Below are positions 1 through 4,997 of a stretch of DNA of 6,855 nt, piece after piece. Source of the DNA: Candidatus Kerfeldbacteria bacterium (lineage in GTDB: Bacteria > Patescibacteriota > Patescibacteriia > SBBC01); assembly GCA_903854795.1 (NCBI GenBank), contig CAINXF010000057.1:1-6855 (forward strand). The letters run 5' to 3'. The translations under genes were made by a program, and so were the position numbers. The notes beneath the pieces were generated by a model. That model ran no database searches. It saw nothing but the letters and a program-made list of their open reading frames with translations, and was not told the origin of the DNA. The stretch's first letter is position 1, and each line of letters opens with the position of its first letter.

Positions 1-289
1 ACAGCACGCGCACGTCATGGTCGAGCCCTTCCTGTACGGCAGGGACAAGATGACGGCCGAGCGCGACCGGCGTCGGGTCGATCGTCACATCGGTTAATCC
101 GCATTCTTCCTTCAGCTCGCGCTTTACGATATCGATGAACGGCGCATTAAATTCCGAATCGTCGACGCGCCCGCCAGGCAGGTCGAAATATCCCGCATAA
201 CTCCCCGTCGTTCCCGCGCCGAGGATAAGTGTTTGTCCTTTTGTGTTCTTGAGAAACAGCTTGAGCGAGATTTGGTAGAAGTCTTTCAT
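1..289 (-). CDS. Nudix hydrolase, N-terminal 96 residues (cut by window edge)
   Basis: Nudix enzymes hydrolyse nucleoside diphosphates linked to another moiety, for example oxidised or non-canonical dNTPs. My translation from the ATG at 287-289 gives 96 codons, open to the window edge. The Nudix box is clear: G40, then E46 after five residues, then RELKEECGL at residues 57-65, matching REUxEExGU. The gap between E46 and R57 is ten residues instead of the usual seven, so the loop is slightly longer than the consensus. The start is supported by GGAG on the minus strand (297-300) seven bases before the ATG. That site lies inside the last codons of the upstream NERD gene, whose stop is only 2 nt away, so the two are probably co-transcribed and translationally coupled. 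The substrate cannot be told from this fragment. Confidence 0.9.
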   Translation of the reverse strand, partial: MKDFYQISLKLFLKNTKGQTLILGAGTTGSYAGYFDLPGGRVDDSEFNAPFIDIVKRELKEECGLTDVTIDPTPVALGRHLVPAVQEGLDHDVRVL

Positions 290-291
290 AA

Positions 292-1005
292 TTAAGCTCC
301 AGCGTTAATGATGAGTTTGAGATAATTTTCTATCATAGCTTTTTGAGGATTTGTACCGCGATGAGAAGTAATGAGTGGGACAAGCTCTGGTGGTTTAATT
401 ACGAATATATTATTAATCTGTAAATCGTTTTTTTTGATTGTTGTATTATTGTTTGTAAAAACGAGAATACCAACCACAAAAATCTTAATGCCCCACCCAT
501 TTTGAAGATAGTCGTGCAACTCAAAGGTTTCACGTCGTGTCTGTTGAAGCATTTGTTGCCAATGGTTATTACGGCCGAATGTGACAAATCCTTTTGAACT
601 CTTTGCTTCAATTGCAAAAACTCCATTTGGTCCGATTACAATAAAATCAATATCATTTTTACGGTTTGGCCTTAGTCCTCGGAAAACGCTATATGAATTC
701 GGTAGCGTAGCAAGTGTGTTGCGGATTTCCTTTTCGCCTAATAGTCCTTGGTTCGTATACCGAAACTTGCGAAATAATAGTTTGAAGGTTGATGTTCCCT
801 CTTTGTAATCGCTTTTCAAAAATTCGGTCGCAAAAGGCCATATAAAGATAAGGGTAATCGGAGATAGTAACCAAAGTTTATGAATTAACCAGTAAAAAAT
901 AAAAATTGACGCGAGTAAAAAAATAATAAATATAATTGCTAAGCGTAAAAATTTTGTGCGCTTTTCTTTTATATAGTCGCTGTCGTGACCGTAGATGACT
1001 GCCAT
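292..1005 (-). CDS. Membrane-anchored NERD-domain (nuclease-related) protein
   Basis: The 237-residue product has a basic, hydrophilic N-terminus, two adjacent hydrophobic segments at about 20-41 and 44-62, and a soluble part with the NERD signature. This runs from a GLLGEKEIRNTL-like start near residue 87, through LPNSYSVFRGL (101-111), to NDIDFIVIGPNGVFAIEAK (117-135). NERD is a predicted PD-(D/E)xK nuclease fold. The likely catalytic set here is D118/D120 and the ExK pair E133/K135, so the core looks intact. The domain should face the cytoplasm from a two-helix hairpin anchor. The gene follows the DpnI-like gene by 27 bp in the same AT-rich segment and ends 2 nt before the Nudix start, so I infer a shared transcript. 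No good Shine-Dalgarno is visible before the ATG; the leader is A/T-rich. NERD proteins are often found near DNA-processing and defence genes, but their biochemical role is poorly known. Confidence 0.88.
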   Translation of the reverse strand: MAVIYGHDSDYIKEKRTKFLRLAIIFIIFLLASIFIFYWLIHKLWLLSPITLIFIWPFATEFLKSDYKEGTSTFKLLFRKFRYTNQGLLGEKEIRNTLATLPNSYSVFRGLRPNRKNDIDFIVIGPNGVFAIEAKSSKGFVTFGRNNHWQQMLQQTRRETFELHDYLQNGWGIKIFVVGILVFTNNNTTIKKNDLQINNIFVIKPPELVPLITSHRGTNPQKAMIENYLKLIINAGA

Positions 1006-1032
1006 TTAGAATTATTATTTTACAGTCCTTAC

Positions 1033-1803
1033 TTATCTAACCTCATAAAGTCCACGAACGGTGGAATTAAGAAAACCCTTATCGCGTAAAATTTGTAATT
1101 GTTGACGTATTTTTTCTTTAATATGCATATTTTCTGGATGCAACTTACTAAACTCAGATTCAAAGGAATATATGTCGACTAGTGCAAATTCGCGTTTACC
1201 AAGTTTTTCAATGACTCGCATGACATCAAGTAGCCACCCCTTTGTGGTAATCTCGCGTTCATCCCGTAAAAAGAGCGTTCTTTTCCATTCGGCAAGTACC
1301 AATTCTTTTGATCGCGTAAATCCATTTTTAATAAAGTATATCTTTCCGGCTTGAGGAATGTTTTGTATAAGAATATTGCAACCAATCCATCCAGCGCGAC
1401 GCGCGGTTTTTGCCAGAGGTTCTCTCTTTTCAATAAGATTTGGCACAATAAAATGTTTTGGGATGACAAAAAAATTCGTTATCTCAAAATCTGATAAGCT
1501 ATAGTTCAATAGAAAAAAATTCGGATTGCTACAACTTGCAAGTCGTTCGATCATCGTATGATATGCGCCGTCCACAATTTTTGAACAGATTGCGCTTTGT
1601 TTGCTTTTTAACTCATATTCTTCCCGACAATTCGAACAGTAAAAATCAGCAACTGGCCTGTTGTTAGGAAATTTATCTATTTCTAAATGACCACAATTTG
1701 GACAAAAAATAGAGTTATCAACCCATTGTTCAGTTAAAACACGATCTTTTTGCGATCGACTTTTGTAATTAGTCGCAAGTTGTTCATTTAGTTTTAATTT
1801 CAT
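1033..1803 (-). CDS. DpnI-type methyl-directed restriction endonuclease (cuts Gm6ATC)
   Basis: DpnI cleaves GATC only when the adenine is N6-methylated, so it attacks DNA from Dam+ sources. This 256-residue protein is almost the length of DpnI (about 254) and, from memory, matches it over the whole length. The catalytic core NNRPVADFYC...ELKSK places D53, E64 and K66 at the same positions I recall for DpnI. A zinc site C34-x2-C37...C56-x2-C59 is intact. The block PLAKTARRAGWIGCNI (129-144) is shared. The C-terminal winged helix, the second methyl-adenine reader, is recognisable from about 180 on, with HIKEKIRQQLQILRDK at 227-242 nearly identical to DpnI. No catalytic residue is missing, so it is probably active. 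No dpnD-like gene or Dam methyltransferase is in the window; the neighbour is a NERD protein. The Shine-Dalgarno is weak (GATGG near the start) and a 12-codon upstream ORF overlaps the ATG. Its AT-rich composition differs sharply from most of the window, suggesting transfer. Confidence 0.96.
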   Translation of the reverse strand: MKLKLNEQLATNYKSRSQKDRVLTEQWVDNSIFCPNCGHLEIDKFPNNRPVADFYCSNCREEYELKSKQSAICSKIVDGAYHTMIERLASCSNPNFFLLNYSLSDFEITNFFVIPKHFIVPNLIEKREPLAKTARRAGWIGCNILIQNIPQAGKIYFIKNGFTRSKELVLAEWKRTLFLRDEREITTKGWLLDVMRVIEKLGKREFALVDIYSFESEFSKLHPENMHIKEKIRQQLQILRDKGFLNSTVRGLYEVR

Positions 1804-1838
1804 ACTACCATCAGCGGAATTAACAAAACTTTAACCAT
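1800..1838 (-). CDS. Putative 12-codon upstream ORF coupled to the DpnI-like start
   Basis: The minus strand reads ATG, then codons for VKVLLIPLMVV, then TGA. The TGA shares TGA/ATG bases with the DpnI-like start (ATGA overlap at 1800-1803), the usual layout for translational coupling. Its ATG lies 6 nt after the last base of an extended -10 (1845-1850), so a transcript from that promoter should begin on the A of this ATG. The DpnI-like gene itself has only a weak Shine-Dalgarno, so ribosomes delivered by this short ORF would explain how it is translated. The peptide is hydrophobic and probably has no function of its own. A chance ATG in the 5' leader is the alternative. Confidence 0.4.
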   Translation of the reverse strand: MVKVLLIPLMVV

Positions 1839-1844
1839 GACTAA

Positions 1845-1873
1845 AGTATACCAACTTGCTGTTGATACATAAA
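1845..1873 (-). promoter_or_regulatory. Extended -10 promoter for the DpnI-like/NERD operon
   Basis: On the minus strand TTGG-TATACT gives an extended -10 (TGnTATACT; hexamer at 1845-1850). Seventeen bases upstream is TTTATG (1868-1873), a poor -35 with three matches to TTGACA, which is typical of extended -10 promoters. The expected start is about 1838, giving a leader of some 35 nt to the DpnI-like ATG. Confidence 0.55.
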
Positions 1874-1949
1874 GCGGCGGCTATTTGCCACCGATATTTG
1901 TCTCAATCAATTTTAAGTTAGTTCTTTTAAGACGTCAATAGCCAAATCC

Positions 1950-1981
1950 AAAACCGGCGAAGCTGTATATACCTCGCCGGT
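1950..1981 (-). terminator. Hairpin terminator after the 113-residue membrane protein gene
   Basis: A perfect 8-bp inverted repeat (ACCGGCGA at 1953-1960, TCGCCGGT at 1974-1981) with a 13-nt loop is followed on the minus strand by TTTTGGATTT. It lies about 50 bp past the stop of the gene at 2030-2371. The U-tract is interrupted, so efficiency may be moderate. It also separates that gene from the DpnI-like operon promoter. Confidence 0.5.
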
Positions 1982-2029
1982 CGTGCTCAGGTGCTGCTGA
2001 GCGCAGAAACGATGAGCGATTGAGCGGAC

Positions 2030-2371
2030 CTAGTAGTCGTCCGACTTCGGCACGGGCAGCTGGATGCCCATGCGGCTCATCACGCTCAGCGTGACTGCCA
2101 TGCCGGCGATGAACCCCGCGATACCGCCGATCCAGCAGTACCAGTGACCCGGGACCGTCTGGGCGAACATCAGGTACTTCACCCCGAGCGCGAGGATCGC
2201 CCCCAGGATGATGATCCCGAACAACCACCCGAAGATCGCCGACAGCCAGCCATCGTGCCGGATCCGGCTCGGCAGGCTGAACACGTTCCCGAGCGCCGCG
2301 ATGAACATCATGGCGGTCAGTAGGATGATACCGAGAACGACTCCGCTTCCGGTTGCAACAATGAACGACAT
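2030..2371 (-). CDS. Small integral membrane protein, three predicted helices, unknown function
   Basis: The 113-residue product has hydrophobic segments at about 8-29, 43-66 and 79-98, and a short polar tail ending in KSDDY. I do not recognise a family; no catalytic or binding motif stands out. A start nine codons earlier (2398) is open, but the ATG at 2369-2371 is preferred: it has a strong Shine-Dalgarno GGAGG seven bases upstream (2379-2383), and the earlier start would place that site inside the coding region. The gene is flanked by terminators on both sides, so it is probably a single-gene unit. Its GC-rich base use agrees with the rest of the window outside the DpnI-like segment. Confidence 0.75.
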   Translation of the reverse strand: MSFIVATGSGVVLGIILLTAMMFIAALGNVFSLPSRIRHDGWLSAIFGWLFGIIILGAILALGVKYLMFAQTVPGHWYCWIGGIAGFIAGMAVTLSVMSRMGIQLPVPKSDDY

Positions 2372-2378
2372 GGCGTCC

Positions 2379-2383
2379 CCTCC
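2379..2383 (-). promoter_or_regulatory. Strong Shine-Dalgarno site that fixes the start of the 113-residue protein
   Basis: The minus strand reads AGAGGAGGGGACGCC before ATG. GGAGG ends seven bases before the start at 2371. It is the best ribosome-binding site in the window and shows that this genome does use anti-SD pairing for some genes. Confidence 0.75.
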
Positions 2384-2451
2384 TCTGTAAGACTTCACAT
2401 GGGTGCAACGCTGGCTATGCTTTACGCCGGTTTGTCCGAATCGTCAAGGAC

Positions 2452-2477
2452 AAAAAATCCGGCTGTTCGGAGCGGAT
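2452..2477 (-). terminator. Rho-independent terminator after the carbonic-anhydrase-like gene
   Basis: About 20 bp past the stop at 2498, the minus strand has ATCCGCT, loop CCGAAC, AGCCGGAT (7 bp with one bulged C), continuing into a run of six T (2452-2457). This is a normal intrinsic terminator shape. Confidence 0.7.
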
Positions 2478-2497
2478 GAACAAAAGCCGTGCCGTTG

Positions 2498-3238
2498 TTA
2501 CTCGATCCGCATGCTCTCAATCTGTACCCTCGGCCCGAGGTCCTTCAGGGCGTGGCGGAGCGCTTCGATGACCGCGTGGCGATGTTCCCCTTCCTTCCCG
2601 CCGACCAACACGACCGAGAACTTCGCGTCCTCGGAGAACTGGTCCTTGTACGCGCCGCGCTCGAGGGCGAGGCGCGCGGCGAACGCGGCCTGCTCGGCAG
2701 TGAGCGAGGGATCGTTCGGTAGGTCGGTGACCGTGAACCCTTTCGGAAAATGCGTCTTGTCGAGGTCGAACCGAAGCCCTTCGCCCTCTTCCATGTTGAT
2801 GTACACGCAGACGGCTTCGTGCTCCTCGCCCCGATCGAGGTTCTCAATGTGTTCGTACGGGACGTCGAGCGCGGCGGCCATGTCCTTCGCCCACTGCTTT
2901 CCCAGTTCGTCCGCCTGCTCCTTCGTCGCGCCGTCGCCGAACTTCTGTTTCGCGGCTTCCATGCACGCGCCACAATCGTCATGGCTCGTGACCATGTCGA
3001 CGCCTGCTTCGCGCATCATTTCGACCGCATGGTCAAATCCCTTCGGGTCGGTGATGCCTGCGCCGGCAATACGGACCTCGCCGTCGGGCGTGCCCTCGTC
3101 CATGCAGGTCAACTTGCGTCTGCCGCGTTTTATCACCTCTGCGTCCCTGCTGAGCGGTTCCTGGAGCCGCTGCTGGAGGATGAACTGCTGTTCGCTGAAG
3201 AGCGTCGTCGGTTCGGATTCCTGTGTCTCGACTGGCAT
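2498..3238 (-). CDS. Beta-carbonic-anhydrase-like metalloprotein (related to CDCA-like bacterial proteins)
   Basis: The 246-residue product carries the metal-ligand pattern of the beta-carbonic anhydrase superfamily: CMDEG at 45-49 (Cys ligand, Asp partner), then RIAGAGI at 56-62, then TSHDDCGAC at 84-92 (His86, Cys89 in H-x2-C). Similar bacterial proteins are, from memory, sometimes labelled cadmium-containing carbonic anhydrase. If active it would interconvert CO2 and bicarbonate in the cytoplasm, but Arg of the canonical CxDxR is displaced and the C-terminal half (120-246) is not one I recognise, so a different zinc-dependent role is possible. There is no signal peptide. The start at 3238 is chosen over an upstream ATG at 3328 because the longer version would read through a palindromic repeat and the promoter. 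It appears monocistronic, with an extended -10 just before the ATG and a terminator after the stop. Confidence 0.7.
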   Translation of the reverse strand: MPVETQESEPTTLFSEQQFILQQRLQEPLSRDAEVIKRGRRKLTCMDEGTPDGEVRIAGAGITDPKGFDHAVEMMREAGVDMVTSHDDCGACMEAAKQKFGDGATKEQADELGKQWAKDMAAALDVPYEHIENLDRGEEHEAVCVYINMEEGEGLRFDLDKTHFPKGFTVTDLPNDPSLTAEQAAFAARLALERGAYKDQFSEDAKFSVVLVGGKEGEHRHAVIEALRHALKDLGPRVQIESMRIE

Positions 3239-3245
3239 ATGGCGA

Positions 3246-3251
3246 AGTATA
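3246..3251 (-). promoter_or_regulatory. Extended -10 promoter giving a leaderless start at 3238
   Basis: The minus strand reads CTGC-TATACT-TCGCCAT-ATG. TGCTATACT is an extended -10 and only seven bases separate it from the ATG, so transcription should start on or within a base of the initiation codon. No Shine-Dalgarno could fit. No convincing -35 is seen. Confidence 0.6.
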
Positions 3252-3277
3252 GCAGAAAAACCACGCTTCCGTCTTTG

Positions 3278-3380
3278 TATTGTCATGCCAACCCCAGAAC
3301 GCTGTCCGGGGTAAACTCCGGCGGGCATCCAGAATCCTAGGCGCTGAAACTGGACTCCAGCATTCGCTGGAGTGACAATA
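3278..3380. repeat. Palindromic interspersed repeat, copy A (complete, with terminal inverted repeats)
   Basis: The 103-bp unit begins TATTGTCA (3278-3285) and ends TGACAATA (3373-3380), an exact 8-bp inverted pair. Inside the right end is a 7-bp hairpin CTCCAGC/GCTGGAG (3355-3361, 3366-3372). The left half holds an imperfect ATGCC...GGCAT palindrome. The layout, TGTCATnCC...GGnATCCAG...CTGGACTCC...GGAGTGACA, is a form I recognise from many bacterial genomes as a dispersed non-coding repeat, possibly MITE-like. No transposase is nearby. Confidence 0.75.
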
Positions 3381-3390
3381 CTTTTTTATG

Positions 3391-3420
3391 TTGTCATGCC
3401 GGGCTTGACCCGGCATCCAG
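3391..3420. repeat. Palindromic interspersed repeat, copy B (left end only)
   Basis: TTGTCATGCC...GGCATCCAG contains a perfect 8-bp stem ATGCCGGG/CCCGGCAT (3396-3403, 3409-3416) with loop CTTGA. It matches the left end of copy A but no right end follows. It stops 1 bp short of the GIY-YIG stop codon and may serve as that gene's 3' hairpin. It lies ten bases from copy A, and their facing ends TGACAA/TTGTCA are themselves inverted. Confidence 0.7.
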
Positions 3421-3421
3421 T

Positions 3422-3700
3422 TTACCCGAACAAATCGTCCCAATTGGGATTCATACGTACGATCAGCTGGAGTTTCCATTTTCTTTTCCACCATTTCAAT
3501 TGTTTTTCCCGTTCGATTGCAGCGCCAATATCATTAGTCTCCTCAACGTACACCAGCCGATGCACGCCGTACTTTTTCGTAAATCCATCAACAACACCAT
3601 GTTTATGTTCGTATACTCGACGAATGAGATCATTCGTCACGCCGATGTAGAGCGTGCCGTTTCTTTGGCTGGCGAGGATGTAGACGTAATAGGAACGCAT
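3422..3700 (-). CDS. Stand-alone GIY-YIG domain endonuclease-like protein
   Basis: The 92-residue protein is essentially one GIY-YIG domain, the usual size for this family. YYVYIL (4-9) and LYIGVTNDL (17-25) supply the two name-giving strands, followed by R27/R28, H32, the acidic IEREKQLKWW helix (62-71, likely metal-binding Glu) and the NPNWDDL tail (84-90). It is related to the UvrC N-terminal nuclease and to YhbQ-type proteins, and all expected catalytic positions are present. The physiological substrate of these small proteins is unsettled. The ATG at 3700 lacks a well-placed Shine-Dalgarno; an AAAGGT is 18 bases upstream, with a hairpin between. The 3' end abuts a palindromic repeat of a type often seen beside such genes. 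Confidence 0.92.
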   Translation of the reverse strand: MRSYYVYILASQRNGTLYIGVTNDLIRRVYEHKHGVVDGFTKKYGVHRLVYVEETNDIGAAIEREKQLKWWKRKWKLQLIVRMNPNWDDLFG

Positions 3701-3719
3701 GGCGATTGATTGATCGCCA
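3700..3719 (-). promoter_or_regulatory. Hairpin over the start codon of the GIY-YIG gene
   Basis: On the minus strand TGGCGAT-CAATCA-ATCGCCA forms a 7-bp perfect stem whose last base is the A of the ATG. AAAGG lies directly upstream. Folding would hide the start codon or bring the distant Shine-Dalgarno next to it, so it may tune translation. It is short and could be chance. Confidence 0.35.
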
Positions 3720-3781
3720 CCTTTTCCAACGGATCGAATTATGAGACTACACCGGTCCTACGTGGAATACGCGAACCCCTG

Positions 3782-3802
3782 CCTGCGCTGAAGCTTCGGC
3801 AG
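3782..3802. repeat. Short imperfect palindrome between the GIY-YIG and YCII-like genes
   Basis: GCTGAAG/CTTCGGC (3787-3800) is a 7-bp inverted pair with one G-T pair and no loop, flanked by CCTG and AG. It lies about 10 bp past the YCII-like stop. There is no T-run, so it is not a standard terminator. The AAGCTTC core resembles another dispersed palindrome type I have seen in reduced genomes, but only one copy is here. Confidence 0.3.
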
Positions 3803-3810
3803 ATTAATCT

Positions 3811-4191
3811 TCACTGATGAGGATACATGAATCCTGAATCTTCTTCCTCGGTCCGTATCTCACGGATCTCGATGCTCGCTGAACCGAAGAACGAGAATTC
3901 GGGGTTCTGCTTCGCGAGCTCGACCGCCTCGTCGAGGTTGTTCGCCTTCACGTGGTAGTAACCGACCTGCACGTTCCCGGTCGAGGCGAGCGGTTCCGTC
4001 GTCCACGAACCCTGTCTGCCTGACAGCATGATGCCCTCGCGGGCCATAGGCTGTGAGGCGATGAGGTTGCCGGACTGCTTCAAACGACCGATATAGTCTT
4101 CGATCGCCTTCAGGAACTGACTGCGCTTGCCGGCAGGCCAATTCAGGTCGTGTTCGGCATCGTTCAGGATGCGGAACATATATTCTTTCAT
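3811..4191 (-). CDS. YCII-related (DGPF-type) small cytoplasmic protein
   Basis: The 126-residue product starts MKEYMFRI (1-8), passes through a helix rich in K/R/E (22-39), and has the family pattern GNVQVGYYHVKANNLDEAVELAK (72-94) followed by IEIREI (107-112). YCII-domain proteins are small alpha-beta barrels of the dimeric ferredoxin-like type; many have no known reaction and some are dehalogenase- or lyase-like. The usual conserved His/Asp pair cannot be assigned confidently here. A start 16 codons further upstream is open, but the ATG at 4189-4191 is chosen because family similarity begins there and an extended -10 lies 6 nt before it, which would leave the longer start untranscribed. 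The stop is TGA. It appears to be a single-gene unit. Confidence 0.8.
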   Translation of the reverse strand: MKEYMFRILNDAEHDLNWPAGKRSQFLKAIEDYIGRLKQSGNLIASQPMAREGIMLSGRQGSWTTEPLASTGNVQVGYYHVKANNLDEAVELAKQNPEFSFFGSASIEIREIRTEEEDSGFMYPHQ

Positions 4192-4197
4192 GCAGTC

Positions 4198-4203
4198 ATT
4201 GTA
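4198..4203 (-). promoter_or_regulatory. Extended -10 promoter giving a leaderless start at 4191
   Basis: The minus strand reads TTGG-TACAAT-GACTGC-ATG. TGGTACAAT is an extended -10 and six bases separate it from the ATG, so the predicted start is the A of the initiation codon. The spacer upstream is T-rich (two runs of six T at about 4206-4221), with no good -35. Confidence 0.6.
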
Positions 4204-4232
4204 CCAAAAAAGCCTAAAAAATGCACGTTTCT

Positions 4233-4346
4233 TCAACAACCTCCCTGATAGAATGGCATAGCGACCAACATCTGACGCCGAAGGTCGCGCCGCAGCACGA
4301 TGACCGTGAGCGCGGCCGCGGCGATGACGTACCAGATCGAGGTCAT
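4233..4346 (-). CDS. Possible 37-residue membrane peptide or gene remnant
   Basis: An ORF starts 21 bp after the stop of the 199-residue membrane protein. It encodes a hydrophobic stretch (WYVIAAAALTVIVL, 5-18), then RRDLRRQ, then ends in PFYQGGC. GGGT lies about seven bases before the ATG, a weak ribosome site like the one before the 58-residue gene. The hydrophobic helix followed by RRDLRR resembles the beginning of longer polytopic membrane proteins, so it may be a truncated remnant. It is only partly separated from chance. Confidence 0.3.
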   Translation of the reverse strand: MTSIWYVIAAAALTVIVLRRDLRRQMLVAMPFYQGGC

Positions 4347-4367
4347 GTAATGACCCGCGCGCCGATG

Positions 4368-4967
4368 CTATTCGTTCTTTATCGGCTCGAGCGTTCGGTA
4401 GACGAAGATGCTCGCCAGCAGGGCGACCGGCATGGCGACCAGAAGACCGACGCCCAGGCAGATCGCGCCGAGGATGACGATACCGAGCAGGGCGACGTCG
4501 AACCCGAGGAGCGACAGCTTCCTGCCCTTCGCGAGCGCCGCACTCCGCTTCATCGCGTCGATGATCCCGAGGTTCTTATCGATGATGAGCGGGATCGTGA
4601 ACTGATACATGAGCGCGAGGAATATGCCCGGCACGATCAGGAACATGATACCGACACCGATGATAATCCCGAGGAGGATTGACGCGCCGAGGACGTTCCA
4701 GTACTGCTTCACGCTCGTGAAGATCGTACTCAATGGCAGCTTCTGACCGCGGTGGTAGCTCAGCATGAGTGTGAAATAGCCGCAGGTCATCCACGTGGAA
4801 AGCAACAGCGCGATCAGACTTCGCGTCGTCGATGGATGTCTTCCGTTGCCGACGCTTTCGATGATGAAGACGATCAGCGCGATACCGACGAAGTACCAGA
4901 AATCCTTCTTGACCGAGGTCCAGCCGTAGCCGATCGCCTTACCCGTGTCTATCTGTTGCGTATCCAT
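4368..4967 (-). CDS. Polytopic membrane protein, DUF975/UPF0259-like
   Basis: The 199-residue product begins with a short amphipathic region (DTGKAIGYGWTSVKKDFW) and has hydrophobic segments at about 23-39, 50-70, 90-128 (long enough for two) and 152-186. The central pattern VPGIFLALMYQFTIPLIID (112-130) followed by a helix with DAMKRSAALAKG (137-148) is typical of a widespread bacterial integral membrane family (DUF975, YciC/UPF0259-like) of unknown function. A Shine-Dalgarno GAAGGG (4974-4979) is six bases before the ATG. It follows the 58-residue membrane protein gene by 30 bp and is probably in its operon. Confidence 0.8.
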   Translation of the reverse strand: MDTQQIDTGKAIGYGWTSVKKDFWYFVGIALIVFIIESVGNGRHPSTTRSLIALLLSTWMTCGYFTLMLSYHRGQKLPLSTIFTSVKQYWNVLGASILLGIIIGVGIMFLIVPGIFLALMYQFTIPLIIDKNLGIIDAMKRSAALAKGRKLSLLGFDVALLGIVILGAICLGVGLLVAMPVALLASIFVYRTLEPIKNE

Positions 4968-4997
4968 GTGATTCCCTTCGTTATGAAAAAAGTTGAA

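Larger units (their letters stand above)
292..1860. other. AT-rich segment holding the DpnI-like and NERD genes (probable acquired island)
   Basis: The base composition changes abruptly. The row 421-480 has 15 G/C of 60, while 5101-5160 has 44 of 60. Both genes inside also use A/T-ending codons, unlike the membrane-protein and proS genes. The right edge is near 1860-1950. The left edge is blurred because the Nudix start follows the NERD stop by 2 nt. No terminal repeats, integrase, transposase or tRNA attachment site is visible, so the route of entry is unknown. Confidence 0.65.

Noticed and set aside
2372..2398. Nine-codon extension of the 113-residue membrane protein
   Set aside because: The extension would contain the strong Shine-Dalgarno site, and no ribosome site precedes it.
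2403..3314. Long plus-strand frame opposite the carbonic-anhydrase-like gene (303 codons)
   Set aside because: It is rich in Ser/Cys/Arg with no motif, and mirrors the GC-rich codons of the minus-strand gene, which has clear metal-ligand motifs, a promoter and a terminator.
3239..3328. N-terminal extension of the carbonic-anhydrase-like protein from an ATG at 3328
   Set aside because: It would be encoded by the palindromic repeat and the promoter region; the start at 3238 fits the leaderless promoter.
3278..3420. CRISPR array or attachment site
   Set aside because: Only two adjacent units of unequal length with inverted ends, no regular direct repeats or spacers, no cas gene or integrase.
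4192..4239. Sixteen-codon extension of the YCII-like protein
   Set aside because: It spans the predicted -10 and T-runs, and family similarity begins at the ATG at 4191.
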